Positions 41,336-50,092 are shown, counted from the stretch's first letter. The stretch: DNA of 64,000 nucleotides from Saccharothrix syringae (GCF_009498035.1 NZ_CP034550.1:4836001-4900000); one strand, 5' to 3'. Numbers and translations are program-made. Notes: generated by a model from the sequence alone, not told the origin.

Positions 41336-42459
41336 CCGGCGACGAGGTGCGCGACCTGCTCGCGCTCGCGGAGGAGCTGGCGGACAAGGAGCTGGCGCCC
41401 CGGGCCGACGACTTCGAGGCGCGGGCGGAGTTCCCGCGCGAGGTGCTGCGGACGCTGGGCAAGGCGGGGCTGCTGAGCCTGCCGTACCCGGAGGAGCACG
41501 GGGGCGGTGGGCAGCCCTACGAGGTGTACCTGCAGGTGCTGGAGGTGCTGGCCCGGCGGTGGCTGTGCGTGGCGCAGTCGGTGAACATCCACGTGCTGGC
41601 GTGCTACCCGGTGGCCGCGCACGGCAGGCCGGAGCAGCGGGACCGGCTGCTGCCCGCCCTGCTGGGCGGTGAGCTGCTCGGCGCGAACTGCCTCTCCGAG
41701 CCCGACGTGGGGTCCGACATCGCCGCGATCGGCACCACCGCCGTGCTCGCCGACGGGGAGTACCGGGTCACCGGGACCAAGTCGTTCACCAGCCACGCCG
41801 GGCACGCCGACTTCTACAACGTGTTCTGCCGGACCGGCGGTCCCGGCCCCACCGGCCTGTCGCTGCTGGTGGCGGACGCCGACGTGCCCGGCCTGGCGGT
41901 GGCGCCGCCGGAGCGGAAGATGGGCGTGCGCTCCTCGCCGACCGCCGCGGTGGTGCTCGACGGCGCGCGGGTGGCCGAGGACCGGCTGGTCGGGCGGCCG
42001 GGCAAGGGGTTCCTGATCGCGATGGGCCTGTTCGACCGCGGCCGGCTCGGGATCGCGGCGTGCGCGGTGGGCCTGGCGAGCGCGGCGCTGGACTACGCCG
42101 CGCGCTACGCCAGGACGCGCGAGCAGTTCGGCAGGCCGGTGGCCGAGTTCCAGGGCGTCGGTTTCCTGCTGGCCGACATGTCGACGCAGATCAGCGCCGC
42201 GCGGGCGCTGGTGCGCGAGGCGGCGCGGACCCTGGACGCGGGTGCGAAGCCGGCGGAGGTCACGGTGGCGGCGGCGCGGGCGAAGCTGTTCGCCACGGAC
42301 ACCGCCATGCGCGTGACGACCGACGCCGTGCAGGTGCTGGGCGCCTACGGCTACGTCCAGGACCACCCGGTCGAGCGGTGGATGCGGGAGGCCAAGCTCC
42401 TGCAGATCATCGAGGGCACCAACCAGATCCAGCGCCTGGTGATCTCCCGGTCGCTGTGA
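41332..42459 (+). CDS. Acyl-CoA/acyl-carrier dehydrogenase
   Basis: A 375-residue FAD enzyme with the acyl-CoA dehydrogenase pattern. NCLSEPDVGSDIAAIGTTAV is the flavin/substrate motif and FTSHAGHADFYNVFCRTGG follows. The C-terminal helices contain YARTREQFGRPVAEFQGVGF. The catalytic Glu lies in LLQIIEGTNQIQRLVISR, the position of short-chain acyl-CoA dehydrogenases. In clusters with a ligase and carrier protein, such enzymes oxidise carrier-bound aminoacyl groups (as PltE/RedW type do for prolyl groups). Its GTG overlaps the aldolase stop. Confidence 0.85.
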   Translation: MTGDEVRDLLALAEELADKELAPRADDFEARAEFPREVLRTLGKAGLLSLPYPEEHGGGGQPYEVYLQVLEVLARRWLCVAQSVNIHVLACYPVAAHGRPEQRDRLLPALLGGELLGANCLSEPDVGSDIAAIGTTAVLADGEYRVTGTKSFTSHAGHADFYNVFCRTGGPGPTGLSLLVADADVPGLAVAPPERKMGVRSSPTAAVVLDGARVAEDRLVGRPGKGFLIAMGLFDRGRLGIAACAVGLASAALDYAARYARTREQFGRPVAEFQGVGFLLADMSTQISAARALVREAARTLDAGAKPAEVTVAAARAKLFATDTAMRVTTDAVQVLGAYGYVQDHPVERWMREAKLLQIIEGTNQIQRLVISRSL

Positions 42460-42588
42460 ACCCGGCGCCGGGTCACGCCAGGTCACCGCGGCCGACCTCC
42501 GGCGGCCGGCCGCGGCGGGCGGCGGACCCGGCGCCTGCCGCGGCGGACGGCCAGGTCAGCGGCGTGCACGGGCCCCGCCGGCCGCGGG

Positions 42589-42649
42589 CGGCCAAGGCCG
42601 CGAGGGGCCACCGCGGCGGGTTCTGCGCGACTCCGATCCGTGACAGGGT
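42589..42649 (+). promoter_or_regulatory. Cluster promoter D: 22-bp box plus extended -10
   Basis: The box at 42589-42610 (CGGCCAAGGCCGCG...GGGGCCA) matches promoter A at 18 of 22 positions. After 30 bp comes TGACAGGGT (42641-42649). It drives the MFS-acyltransferase-glycosyltransferase-VOC operon, whose ATG is 58 bp downstream of the -10. It is the most diverged of the four copies. Confidence 0.7.
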
Positions 42650-42706
42650 CGTGTGCCGGCGCAGCGCGCCGCGCGAACGTACGGCTACTTCTCCCGAGGG
42701 TGTGAC

Positions 42707-44128
42707 ATGGCACGGCGAACCGGTGCGGACCCGACCGCCTCGACGGGGGCACCCGCCGACCGGCTGGACCCGGCGGTGCTGCGCACCGCCGGCGTCGTGC
42801 TGCTGGGCAGCTTCACGTCGCTGCTGGACACGACGATCGTCGTGGTGGCGGTGGACCGGCTGGCCGGCGCGTTCGGCGCGGACCTGGCCGCGGTCCAGTG
42901 GGTGACCACCGCGTACCTGCTCGCGCTGTCCGCGGTCATCCCGATCACCGGGTGGGCGTCCCAGCGGTTCGGCCTGCGGCGGCTCTGGCTGCTGTCCATC
43001 GCCCTGTTCGCGGGCGCCTCCCTGCTCTGCGGCCTGGCCTGGTCCCTGCCCGCCCTCGTGGTGTTCCGGGTGGTCCAGGGGCTGGGCGGCGGCATGGTCA
43101 TGCCGCTGGGGCAGACGCTGCTCGCGCAGGCGGCGGGCCCGGCGCGGATGGGTCGCGTGATGGCCCTGGTCGGCATCCCGGCCCAGCTCTCGCCGATCCT
43201 GGGCCCGGTGCTCGGCGGCGTGCTCGTCGACGGGCCGGGGTGGCGCTGGCTGTTCTTCCTCAACGTCCCGGTGGGCGTGCTCGCCCTGGTGCTGTCGCTG
43301 AGGGTGCTGCCCGCCTCGGCACCGGAACCCGGGCGCCGGCTCGACCTGCTCGGCGCGGCCCTGCTGCCGCCCGGCATCGCCGCGCTGGTGTTCGGCCTGA
43401 CGCAGGTGGGCGAGAGCGGCGGCCGGCTCACCGCGCCCGTGCTCGTACCGCTGGCGCTGGGCGTCGTGCTGACGGCCGTGTTCGTCGTGCACTCGCTGCG
43501 CCGGGAGTCCGTCCTGGACCTGCGGCTGTTCGCCCGGCGGGCCTTCACCGCGCCGACGGTCGTCATGTTCTTCTTCGGCTTCTGCTACTTCGGCCCGATG
43601 CTCCTGCTCCCGCTGTACTTCCAGCAGGTCCACGGCCGGGACGCGCTCGAAGCCGGGCTGCTGCTCGCACCGCAGGGCGTGGGCGCGCTCGCCGCGGTGC
43701 TCCTCGCGGGCCGGTTCACCGACCGCCTGGGTCCGCGCCCGCTGATCATCGGCGGGCTGGTCGTCACGCTGCTCGGCACGATCGCGTACACGCAGGTCGA
43801 CGCGCACACCGGCGAACTGCTGCTGGGCGCGTCGCTGGTGGTGCGCGGCCTGGGCATCGGCACGGCCGTGATCCCCATCATGGCCGCCGCCTACCTCGGC
43901 CTGGACCGCGCGGCCATCCCGAACGCCACCAGCGTCGTGAACGTCGTGCAGCGGGTCGGCGGCTCCTTCGGCACGGCCGTGCTCGTGGTCGTGCTCCAGG
44001 GCAGGCTCGCGGGCGCGACCGGAGCGGAGGGCACCGCGGCCGCGTTCGGCCACGCCTTCTGGTGGACCGTCGCGTTCGGCGTGCTCGCCCTGGTGCCCGC
44101 GTTCTTCATCCCCGGCCGGCAGAAGTGA
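42707..44128 (+). CDS. MFS drug exporter (DHA2/EmrB-QacA type, 14 TM)
   Basis: A 473-residue membrane protein with about 14 hydrophobic helices. It has the DHA2 signatures TSLLDTTIVVVAVDRLAGAF and RVVQGLGGGMVMPLGQTLL, plus GPVLGGVLVDGPGWRWLFFL at TM5, the antiporter motif C region. It is the only transporter in the cluster and is expressed from a cluster promoter, so it is the probable exporter and self-resistance protein for the product. ATG 42707 follows GAGGGTG. It is tightly coupled to the acyltransferase gene. Confidence 0.9.
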   Translation: MARRTGADPTASTGAPADRLDPAVLRTAGVVLLGSFTSLLDTTIVVVAVDRLAGAFGADLAAVQWVTTAYLLALSAVIPITGWASQRFGLRRLWLLSIALFAGASLLCGLAWSLPALVVFRVVQGLGGGMVMPLGQTLLAQAAGPARMGRVMALVGIPAQLSPILGPVLGGVLVDGPGWRWLFFLNVPVGVLALVLSLRVLPASAPEPGRRLDLLGAALLPPGIAALVFGLTQVGESGGRLTAPVLVPLALGVVLTAVFVVHSLRRESVLDLRLFARRAFTAPTVVMFFFGFCYFGPMLLLPLYFQQVHGRDALEAGLLLAPQGVGALAAVLLAGRFTDRLGPRPLIIGGLVVTLLGTIAYTQVDAHTGELLLGASLVVRGLGIGTAVIPIMAAAYLGLDRAAIPNATSVVNVVQRVGGSFGTAVLVVVLQGRLAGATGAEGTAAAFGHAFWWTVAFGVLALVPAFFIPGRQK

Positions 44129-44139
44129 CAGGAGTGGCG

Positions 44140-45306
44140 GTGCAGGACTACCCGCGAAGCAGGCTGGACTCGTTGACCGGGGCGCGGTTCCTCGCGGCGT
44201 TCTCGGTGTTCCTGTTCCACGTGGCCACGCTCGGCCTGTTCACGCCCGACAGCGGTGTCCCGGCGGTGCTCACCGCCGCCACCAAGGGCATGGGCAGCAT
44301 CGGCGTGTCCTTCTTCTTCATCCTCAGCGGCTTCGTGCTGACCTGGTCGGCGCGCCCCCGGGACGGCTACTGCGGGTTCCTGCGGCGCAGGCTGGTCAAG
44401 GTCTACCCCAACCACCTGGTGACCTTCGCCCTGGCGATGCTGCTGTTCGCGGCGGCCGAGACGCCGCTGCCGACCGCGCTGGCCAACCTCGCGCTGCTCC
44501 AGGCGTGGGTGCCGGACCCGGGCACGTTCCTCAGCGTCAACGGGCCGAGCTGGTCGCTGTCCTGCGAGCTGCTGTTCTACCTGCTGTTCCCGCTGCTGCT
44601 GGCGGCCACCGGGCGGATCGCGCCCCGGCGGCTGTGGTGGTGGGCGGGCGGGGTCGCCACCCTGATCGTGCTGGCGCCCTTCGCGGCGCGGGCGCTGCTG
44701 CCCGCCGAACCCACGTTCGGCGACGGCCTGGAGGGCACCGTCCTGCACGGGCAGCCCATCACGCAGATGTGGTTCCTCTACGTCTTCCCGCCGGTGCGCC
44801 TGCTCGACTTCCTGCTGGGCGTCCTGATGGCCCGCCTCGTGCTGTCGGGCCGGTGGACCGGGCTCAAGGTCGGCCACGCGGCGCTGCTGACCGCGCTCGG
44901 GTACCTCGCCGGCCTGGCGACGCCCCTGCTGTTCACCGTGGACGCGGTGACCGCGGTGCCGCTGGCGCTGCTGATCGCGGCGCTGGCCTCGGGGGAGGCG
45001 CGGGGCCGGCGGGGGCTGCTGGGCAGCCCGGTGGCGCGCCGCCTCGGTGAGGCGTCCTTCGCGTTCTACCTGGTCCACGAACTCGTGCTCGTGCTCGCCC
45101 GCGCGGTGGTCGGCTTCGACCGCCGACTACCGCCGCTGCCCGGCCTGCTGGTCGTCGTGGTGGCCTTCGCGGTCAGCCTGGCACTGGCGTTCCTGCTGCT
45201 CACCTGCGTGGAGCGGCCGGCGATGCGCAGGTGGGCCGTGCGGCGCCGCGGCACGGTCGCGGCCGAGCCCACCGCGGCCCGACCGGTTCCCGACCGCTCG
45301 TCCTGA
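44140..45306 (+). CDS. Acyltransferase-3 family membrane O-acyltransferase
   Basis: About 388 residues with 9-10 hydrophobic helices. Family signatures are LTGARFLAAFSVFLFHVATL (catalytic His in helix 1), GVSFFFILSGFVLTW, RLVKVYPNHLVTF and NGPSWSLSCELLFYLLFPLL. Such proteins acetylate or acylate sugars and macrolides using acyl-CoA, for example on antibiotic glycosides. Sitting between an exporter and a glycosyltransferase, it probably acylates the glycosylated product. GTG 44140 has CAGGAG at good spacing; GTG 44125, overlapping the MFS stop, is an alternative. Confidence 0.8.
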   Translation: MQDYPRSRLDSLTGARFLAAFSVFLFHVATLGLFTPDSGVPAVLTAATKGMGSIGVSFFFILSGFVLTWSARPRDGYCGFLRRRLVKVYPNHLVTFALAMLLFAAAETPLPTALANLALLQAWVPDPGTFLSVNGPSWSLSCELLFYLLFPLLLAATGRIAPRRLWWWAGGVATLIVLAPFAARALLPAEPTFGDGLEGTVLHGQPITQMWFLYVFPPVRLLDFLLGVLMARLVLSGRWTGLKVGHAALLTALGYLAGLATPLLFTVDAVTAVPLALLIAALASGEARGRRGLLGSPVARRLGEASFAFYLVHELVLVLARAVVGFDRRLPPLPGLLVVVVAFAVSLALAFLLLTCVERPAMRRWAVRRRGTVAAEPTAARPVPDRSS

Positions 45307-45330
45307 CCGCTCGTCGAAAGGGTGCGTCCC

Positions 45331-46455
45331 GTGAGAGTCCTGTTCGTCACCGGCGGGAGCCCGGCGACCGTCTTCCCGCTCACCCCGCTGGCCACCGCGG
45401 CCCGCAACGCCGGGCACGAGGTGTTCGTGGCCTCCACCGACGAGACCATGCCCGCCGTGGCCGGTGCGGGGCTGCCGGGCGTCCCGGTGTCCGCCACGCC
45501 CATCCGGCGCTACATCACCACCGACCGGTCCGGTGCCCCGGTCGAGGAGCCCACCGACCCGCTGGAGCACATGCACTACATCGGCCACGGGTTCGGGCGG
45601 CTGGCCGCCGGCTGCCTGGACCCGCTGCTGGAGCTGGCCCGGCACTGGCGGCCCGACGTCGTGGTGGGCGGCATGCTGTGCTTCGCCGCCCAGCTGCTGG
45701 CCCACCGGCTCGGCGTGCCCTGCGTGCGGCACTCGTGGGACTCGGGCGAGCCGCCCGTGGTGGACGTCGCGGCCGAGGTGGAGCTGAGGCCCGAGCTGGA
45801 GCGGCTGGGCCTGGACCGCATCCCCGCCGCCGACCTGTGGATCGACATCTGCCCGCCGAGCGTGCGCCCGCCGGACGCCGGCGAGGCGCAGCCCATGCGG
45901 TACGTGCCGTGCAACCTCCAGCGCACGCTGGAACCGTGGATGTACCGCAAGGCCAAGTCGCGGCGGGTGCTGGTCACCGCGGGCACGAAGGTGGCCCGGG
46001 ACAACTTCTACACCTACCTCGTGGAGCTGGTGGAGAAGGTGAGGGAGCTGGACGCGGAGGTGGTCGTCGCGGCGCCGGACCGGGTCGCGGACGAGCTGAC
46101 CGCCACCCTCGGCGTGCCCGCCGGGTGGCTGCCGATGGACGTGGTGGCGCGCAGCTGCGACCTGATGGTCCACCACGCGGGCGGCGGCACCGCGCTGACC
46201 GGCATGGCGTTCGCCGTGCCGCAGCTGCTGATCCCCAACATGCCCAAGCTCGTCGGACCCTCCCGGCGGCTCGCGGACTACGGCGCGGCGCGGGTGCTGC
46301 TGCCGGGCGAGGACACCCGGGAGGCCATCCTGGCCGGGTGCGAGGCGCTGCTCACCGAACCCCGCTACCGGGAGCGGGCCGCCGACCTGGCCGGGGAGAT
46401 CGCCGCGATGCCGTCCCCGGTCGAGGTCCTGAGCGTACTGGAGAAGATGGTATGA
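45331..46455 (+). CDS. GT1-family (UDP-glycosyltransferase-like) glycosyltransferase
   Basis: A 374-residue GT-B protein. The N-terminal acceptor domain opens RVLFVTGGSPATVFPLTPLA, with DVVVGGMLCFAAQLLAHRLG. The C-terminal nucleotide-sugar domain has VLVTAGTKVARDNFY, WLPMDVVARSCDLMVHHAGG and GGTALTGMAFAVPQLLIPN, the HHAGGGT motif of natural-product glycosyltransferases. No deoxysugar genes are in the window, so the donor is probably a common NDP-sugar or one made elsewhere. GTG 45331 has AAAGGG upstream. Confidence 0.85.
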   Translation: MRVLFVTGGSPATVFPLTPLATAARNAGHEVFVASTDETMPAVAGAGLPGVPVSATPIRRYITTDRSGAPVEEPTDPLEHMHYIGHGFGRLAAGCLDPLLELARHWRPDVVVGGMLCFAAQLLAHRLGVPCVRHSWDSGEPPVVDVAAEVELRPELERLGLDRIPAADLWIDICPPSVRPPDAGEAQPMRYVPCNLQRTLEPWMYRKAKSRRVLVTAGTKVARDNFYTYLVELVEKVRELDAEVVVAAPDRVADELTATLGVPAGWLPMDVVARSCDLMVHHAGGGTALTGMAFAVPQLLIPNMPKLVGPSRRLADYGAARVLLPGEDTREAILAGCEALLTEPRYRERAADLAGEIAAMPSPVEVLSVLEKMV

Positions 46456-46898
46456 CCTCCTTCTACCACATCTGCTTCGTCGTGCCGGACGTCGAGCGCG
46501 CCATGGCCGACCTGACCCGCGCGGTCGGCGTCGAGTGGGGCGGGGTGAAGGACGACCAGGTGGGCGAGTGGGCCTACCGCATGGCGTTCTCGCGGACCGG
46601 CCCGCCGTACTTCGAGCTGATCGAGGGACCGGCGGGCAGCCCCTGGGACTCCACGCTGGGCGCGCGCTGCGACCACATCGGCTTCTGGACGAAGTCGGTC
46701 GACGACAGCGCCGGGCGCCTGGCGGCCGAGGGCTACCCGGTGGACTTCTCCGGGTGCCCGTTCGGCCGCCGGTACAGCTACCACCGGGTGGAGAGCCTGG
46801 GGGTGCGCCTGGAGATGATGGACATCTCGCGCCAGGTGCCGTTCCTGGCCACCTGGAATCCCGGCGGCGCGGCGATGCCCGCGTTCGACGATCACTGA
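46452..46898 (+). CDS. VOC (glyoxalase/dioxygenase superfamily) protein
   Basis: A 148-residue protein with two beta-alpha-beta-beta-beta modules. FYHICFVVPDVERAMADL and PPYFELIEGPAGSP form the first, and CDHIGFWTKSVDDSAGRLAA and VRLEMMDISRQ the second. Potential metal ligands are His in YHICF and DHIGF and Glu in FELIEG and RLEMM. The ATG overlaps the glycosyltransferase stop (ATGA). VOC members include epimerases, dioxygenases and drug-binding resistance proteins; here either ring chemistry or self-protection is possible. Confidence 0.8.
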   Translation: MTSFYHICFVVPDVERAMADLTRAVGVEWGGVKDDQVGEWAYRMAFSRTGPPYFELIEGPAGSPWDSTLGARCDHIGFWTKSVDDSAGRLAAEGYPVDFSGCPFGRRYSYHRVESLGVRLEMMDISRQVPFLATWNPGGAAMPAFDDH

Positions 46899-46957
46899 CC
46901 CTTGGTGTATCAGCGGGCACCGCGCGTCCTCCGATTGGACAGGGTCGAGGGAAGCGG

Positions 46958-47290
46958 GTGTCGCACGTGGTGGATCTCTCTCGTCGGCGCACCGCCGTGC
47001 TGCTGTCGATCGGCTATGCGGTGCTGCTCGTCGTCTTCACGCTCCAGGTGAAGTCCGAGCCCGGACAGGTGGTGTTCAACCTCATCGCGGACTTCGGGTT
47101 CGGGTACGGCATGGGGTACCTGCTCCGAGGCGGCACACGACGGACGTTCGCGGTGTTCGCCGGTGCGCTCGTCCTCGCTGGCGGCGTGTTCCTGGGCGAC
47201 GCGGCAGCGCGGAAGAAGGTCACGGTGAACGCGGCGGCGCTGTCGGCCGCGGCCACCCTCGCGGGCGCGATCCTGACGCTGCTGGAGTAG
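46958..47290 (+). CDS. Small membrane protein
   Basis: A 110-residue protein with three to four hydrophobic segments: AVLLSIGYAVLLVVFTLQV, NLIADFGFGYGMGYLL, FAVFAGALVLAGGVFLG and AAALSAAATLAGAILTLLE. No family is recognised. The GTG 46958 has GAGGGAAG at good spacing and its own possible -10 (CAGGGT, 46940-46945), but no 22-bp box at the expected distance. It may not belong to the biosynthetic regulon. Confidence 0.65.
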   Translation: MSHVVDLSRRRTAVLLSIGYAVLLVVFTLQVKSEPGQVVFNLIADFGFGYGMGYLLRGGTRRTFAVFAGALVLAGGVFLGDAAARKKVTVNAAALSAAATLAGAILTLLE

Positions 47291-47303
47291 TCGACCGGCT
47301 CGG

Positions 47304-47309
47304 TAGCAT
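47304..47309 (+). promoter_or_regulatory. -10 element of a leaderless transcript
   Basis: TAGCAT ends 6 bases before the ATG of the cyclase gene (47316), and no ribosome binding site lies between. This spacing is typical of leaderless actinobacterial mRNAs. The gene would thus be transcribed apart from the box-containing promoters. Confidence 0.55.
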
Positions 47310-47315
47310 GGCGGG

Positions 47316-48272
47316 ATGACGGCAGCGCGACCGACGCCCACGCGGGACGACGTGCTCGGGTACTTCGGCACGCTGTCGAACTGGGGCCGCTGGGGCGACG
47401 ACGACGAGCTGGGCACCCTGAACCACGTCACCGACGACGTCCGGCTGGCGGCGGCGCGGGCCGTGCGCCACGGCAGGAGCGTGTCGTGCGCGTGGGAGGT
47501 CGCCGTGCCGGACGAGGCGGAGCGGGCGACGACGACGTGCCCGTGCGCCGCCGACATGCCGGGTGCCGAGGACATGCCGCTGCCCGGGTTCCGCGACGAC
47601 CGGCGGTGGGGCTTCTCGATCGAGCGGCTCGGCTTCACCTTCCACGGCAACACCGTCACCCACCTCGACTCGCCGTGCCACCTCTTCTGGGACGGCGCGA
47701 TGTACAACGGGCGGCCGCACTCGCTGGTCGACGCCGGGACGGGGTCGGCGTGGGCGGCCGTCACGGCGGCGGCGAACGGGATCGTCACGCGTGGCGTCCT
47801 GCTGGACGTCGCGCGGGTCCGCGGCGTGCCGTGGCTGGAACCGGGGGAGGGCGTGCACCCCGAGGACCTGGAGGAGGCCGAGCGCCGCCAGGGCGTGCGG
47901 GTGCGGCCCGGTGACGCGGTGCTCCTGCGGACCGGCCGCGGTCGCGTCCGGCACGAGTCCGGCGCGGCCGGCGGTGCCGCGCAGGCCGGCTGGCACGCGT
48001 CGTGCCTGCCGTGGCTGCACGAGCGGGGGGTCGCGCTGATCGGCGCCGACAGCCCGCAGGACGTCCTGCCGTCGGGGTACGACGGCGTGCTGATGCCGGT
48101 GCACGCCGTGGGCCTGGTCGCGATGGGGCTGTGGCTGCTCGACAACTGCGACCTGGAGGCGTGCGCGGCGACGGCCGCCGAGCTCGGTCAGTGGGACTTC
48201 CAGCTCGCGGTCGCGCCGGTCCGCTTCGCCGGCACGTCCGGCAGCCCGGTCAACCCGATCGCCACGTTCTGA
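47316..48272 (+). CDS. Cyclase/kynurenine formamidase-family metal hydrolase
   Basis: A 318-residue protein of the PF04199 cyclase fold. The metal-binding motif is FHGNTVTHLDSPCHLFWDG (H-x-G/N-T-H-x-D-x-P-x-H). LLDVARVRGVPWLEPGEG and RPGDAVLLRTGRGR follow, then WHASCLPWLHERGVALIGAD and LPVH-like VLMPVHAVGLV. Members hydrolyse N-formylkynurenine, isatin and other cyclic or amide substrates. In a cluster that makes 3-hydroxyanthranilate, an amide- or ring-closing/opening role is attractive, but it has its own leaderless promoter and could be a neighbour. Confidence 0.8.
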   Translation: MTAARPTPTRDDVLGYFGTLSNWGRWGDDDELGTLNHVTDDVRLAAARAVRHGRSVSCAWEVAVPDEAERATTTCPCAADMPGAEDMPLPGFRDDRRWGFSIERLGFTFHGNTVTHLDSPCHLFWDGAMYNGRPHSLVDAGTGSAWAAVTAAANGIVTRGVLLDVARVRGVPWLEPGEGVHPEDLEEAERRQGVRVRPGDAVLLRTGRGRVRHESGAAGGAAQAGWHASCLPWLHERGVALIGADSPQDVLPSGYDGVLMPVHAVGLVAMGLWLLDNCDLEACAATAAELGQWDFQLAVAPVRFAGTSGSPVNPIATF

Positions 48273-48285
48273 CCGCGGTACCGCG

Positions 48286-49914
48286 TCAGGGACGGCCCAG
48301 GATCGCGCCGAGGGCCCGGCGCAGCGCGGTGCGGGGGTCCTCCGGCAGGGACGCCGCGCGCCAGCCCACGAAGCCGTCGGGCCGGACGAGCACGGCCCCG
48401 GAGGCCGTGATGCCCGCGGTCCGCTCCCACCGCGCGTCCAGGTCCACCAGGTCGGTGCCGATGCCCGGCGCGTCGACCGGCACGCCCAGTTCGGCGGACA
48501 CCTCCGCGGCGGCGGTGGCCCAGGGCGCGCCGTCCGCGCCGGCGAGCAGCGTGAAACCCGGCCCGAGCAGGTCCAGGGTGGACACCTGTCCGGTGTCGGA
48601 CTTCAGCCACACGTGCGGCACCCGTGACCCGGGGGCGCCGTCGAGGTCCAGTGCGACGTCCTCGGTGGAGGGCAGCGCGGCCGGCGGGTCCACCACCGCC
48701 GCGGAGGAGTAGCGGTAGCCCAGGTGCACGACCGGCGCGTTGAGCGCCCCGGCCGCCGCCCGCTTCGCGGCTCCCTCCGGTCCCCGCGCCCAGTGCAGCG
48801 ACGGGTCGCCCAGGCGCAGCACCGACTGCTCCAACGCCGTCCGCGCGACCGGCAGGCGCTCGGCCTCGTAGGTGTCCAGCAGCGCGGGGTCGGCGGTACC
48901 GCGCAGGACCAGCGCCAGCTTCCAGGCCAGGTTGTGCGCGTCGGCGGCCCCGGTGTTCAGGCCGAACGCGCCCACGGGCGGGATGGCGTGCGCGGCGTCG
49001 CCGACCAGGAACACCCGCCCGGACCGGAACCGGTCGGCGACCTGGCCGCGCGCCTGCCACGGCAGCACGCTCACCACCTCGACGGCCACGTCCCGGCCGA
49101 CCGCGGCGCGCACCAGCTCCCGGCAGCGGTCGGGGGTGAAGTCCTCGAACGAGCGGCCCCGCGCGGGGTCGTACCGCGTGTGGTAGATCCACTCGTGCGC
49201 GCCGTCGACCGGCAGCAGCCCGCCGGGTGCCTCCGGTGTGGTGACGTCGCAGACGACGAAGGTGTGCCCCCGGGTCAGGTCGTCGAGGTCGGCGCGGAAC
49301 AGCACGCTCACCAGGGGCAGGCCCAGGGCGCCGGGGCCGGAGGTGGGGATGCCCAGCCTCGTGCGGACCCCGCTGCGCACGCCGTCCGCGCCGACGAGGT
49401 AGTCCGCGCGCACGACCCGTTCGCCGTCCGCGTCGCGGACCACCGCCGCCACGCCGCCGGTGGTCCGCACGAACGACACCAGCTCGAATCCGAACAGGAC
49501 GGTCGCGCCGTGCCGGCGGGCCGCGTCGACCAGGACGCCGTCCAGCCTGCTCTGCGGGCAGGTGCCGCGCAGCACCCGCGGGGTGACCTCGTCGAAGTCG
49601 GCGGTGCGGGGTGGCGCGGCCGCGGCCAGGGCGGGCAGGTCGGCGTCGGCCAGCGTGCGCGCGGAGAACATCTGGAGGTTGCTGCCGGACATGTCCACGC
49701 ACGCCGCGTCGACCTCGTCGGCCAGGCCGGCCTCCCGCAGCAGCTCCACCGTGCGCGGTCCGATGCCCATCGCCCTCGGGTGCACCGGCGGGGCGGGGTT
49801 GCGGTCCACCGCCAGCACCCGGACCCCCCGACGGGCCAGGAACAGCGTGGTGAACAGGCCGACCGACCCGGCACCGGCGACCAGGACGTCAACGTGGTTG
49901 TCGGGTGCGGGCAT
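48286..49914 (-). CDS. Class A FAD aromatic hydroxylase with thioredoxin-like C-terminal domain
   Basis: A 542-residue flavin monooxygenase. The FAD motif is VDVLVAGAGSVGLFTTLFLA, the DG motif LVGADGVRSGVRTRLG and the second FAD motif VFLVGDAAHAIPPVGAFGLN. A C-terminal extension (about 400-542) ends GITASGAVLVRPDGFVGWRA, as in the PgaE/RdmE/MhpA group of phenol and polyketide hydroxylases. The ATG 49914 follows GAGGAGG. It is divergent from the DAHP synthase operon, and TATGGT at 49955-49950 on the minus strand is a probable -10. Hydroxylation of the aromatic core is inferred. Confidence 0.85.
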   Translation of the reverse strand: MPAPDNHVDVLVAGAGSVGLFTTLFLARRGVRVLAVDRNPAPPVHPRAMGIGPRTVELLREAGLADEVDAACVDMSGSNLQMFSARTLADADLPALAAAAPPRTADFDEVTPRVLRGTCPQSRLDGVLVDAARRHGATVLFGFELVSFVRTTGGVAAVVRDADGERVVRADYLVGADGVRSGVRTRLGIPTSGPGALGLPLVSVLFRADLDDLTRGHTFVVCDVTTPEAPGGLLPVDGAHEWIYHTRYDPARGRSFEDFTPDRCRELVRAAVGRDVAVEVVSVLPWQARGQVADRFRSGRVFLVGDAAHAIPPVGAFGLNTGAADAHNLAWKLALVLRGTADPALLDTYEAERLPVARTALEQSVLRLGDPSLHWARGPEGAAKRAAAGALNAPVVHLGYRYSSAAVVDPPAALPSTEDVALDLDGAPGSRVPHVWLKSDTGQVSTLDLLGPGFTLLAGADGAPWATAAAEVSAELGVPVDAPGIGTDLVDLDARWERTAGITASGAVLVRPDGFVGWRAASLPEDPRTALRRALGAILGRP

Positions 49915-49997
49915 GCTGATGGGTCCTCCTCGTCCACGCCTTCTCCACCACCATAGGGACTTCCGCGACCCGCCCGGGTGCCCGCGCTGTCCGCCCC

Positions 49998-50058
49998 TGG
50001 CCACGTCCGCCACGGGCCACCGCCGCGTCTACACGCCGCTCCCGATCCCTGCCAGTGT
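49998..50058 (+). promoter_or_regulatory. Cluster promoter B: 22-bp box plus extended -10
   Basis: The box at 49998-50019 (TGGCCACGTCCGCC...CGGGCCA) differs from promoter A at one position. After 30 bp comes TGCCAGTGT (50050-50058), 34 bp before the DAHP synthase ATG. The palindromic arms could also serve the divergent FAD hydroxylase, whose likely -10 (49955-49950) lies 42 bp to the left. Confidence 0.75.
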
Positions 50059-50092
50059 CGTCCCGGGTTGCCGAGGACCGGGGGAGGGCGAG

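Noticed and set aside
42460-42706. Extra small gene between the acyl-CoA dehydrogenase and the MFS gene
   Set aside because: The 247-bp gap is explained by promoter D; the open frames there are shadows or lack starts.
46885-46945. Fifth copy of the cluster promoter before the small membrane gene
   Set aside because: A CAGGGT hexamer is present at 46940-46945, but the preceding bases at the required distance do not resemble the 22-bp box and no TGGCC/GGCCA arms are found.
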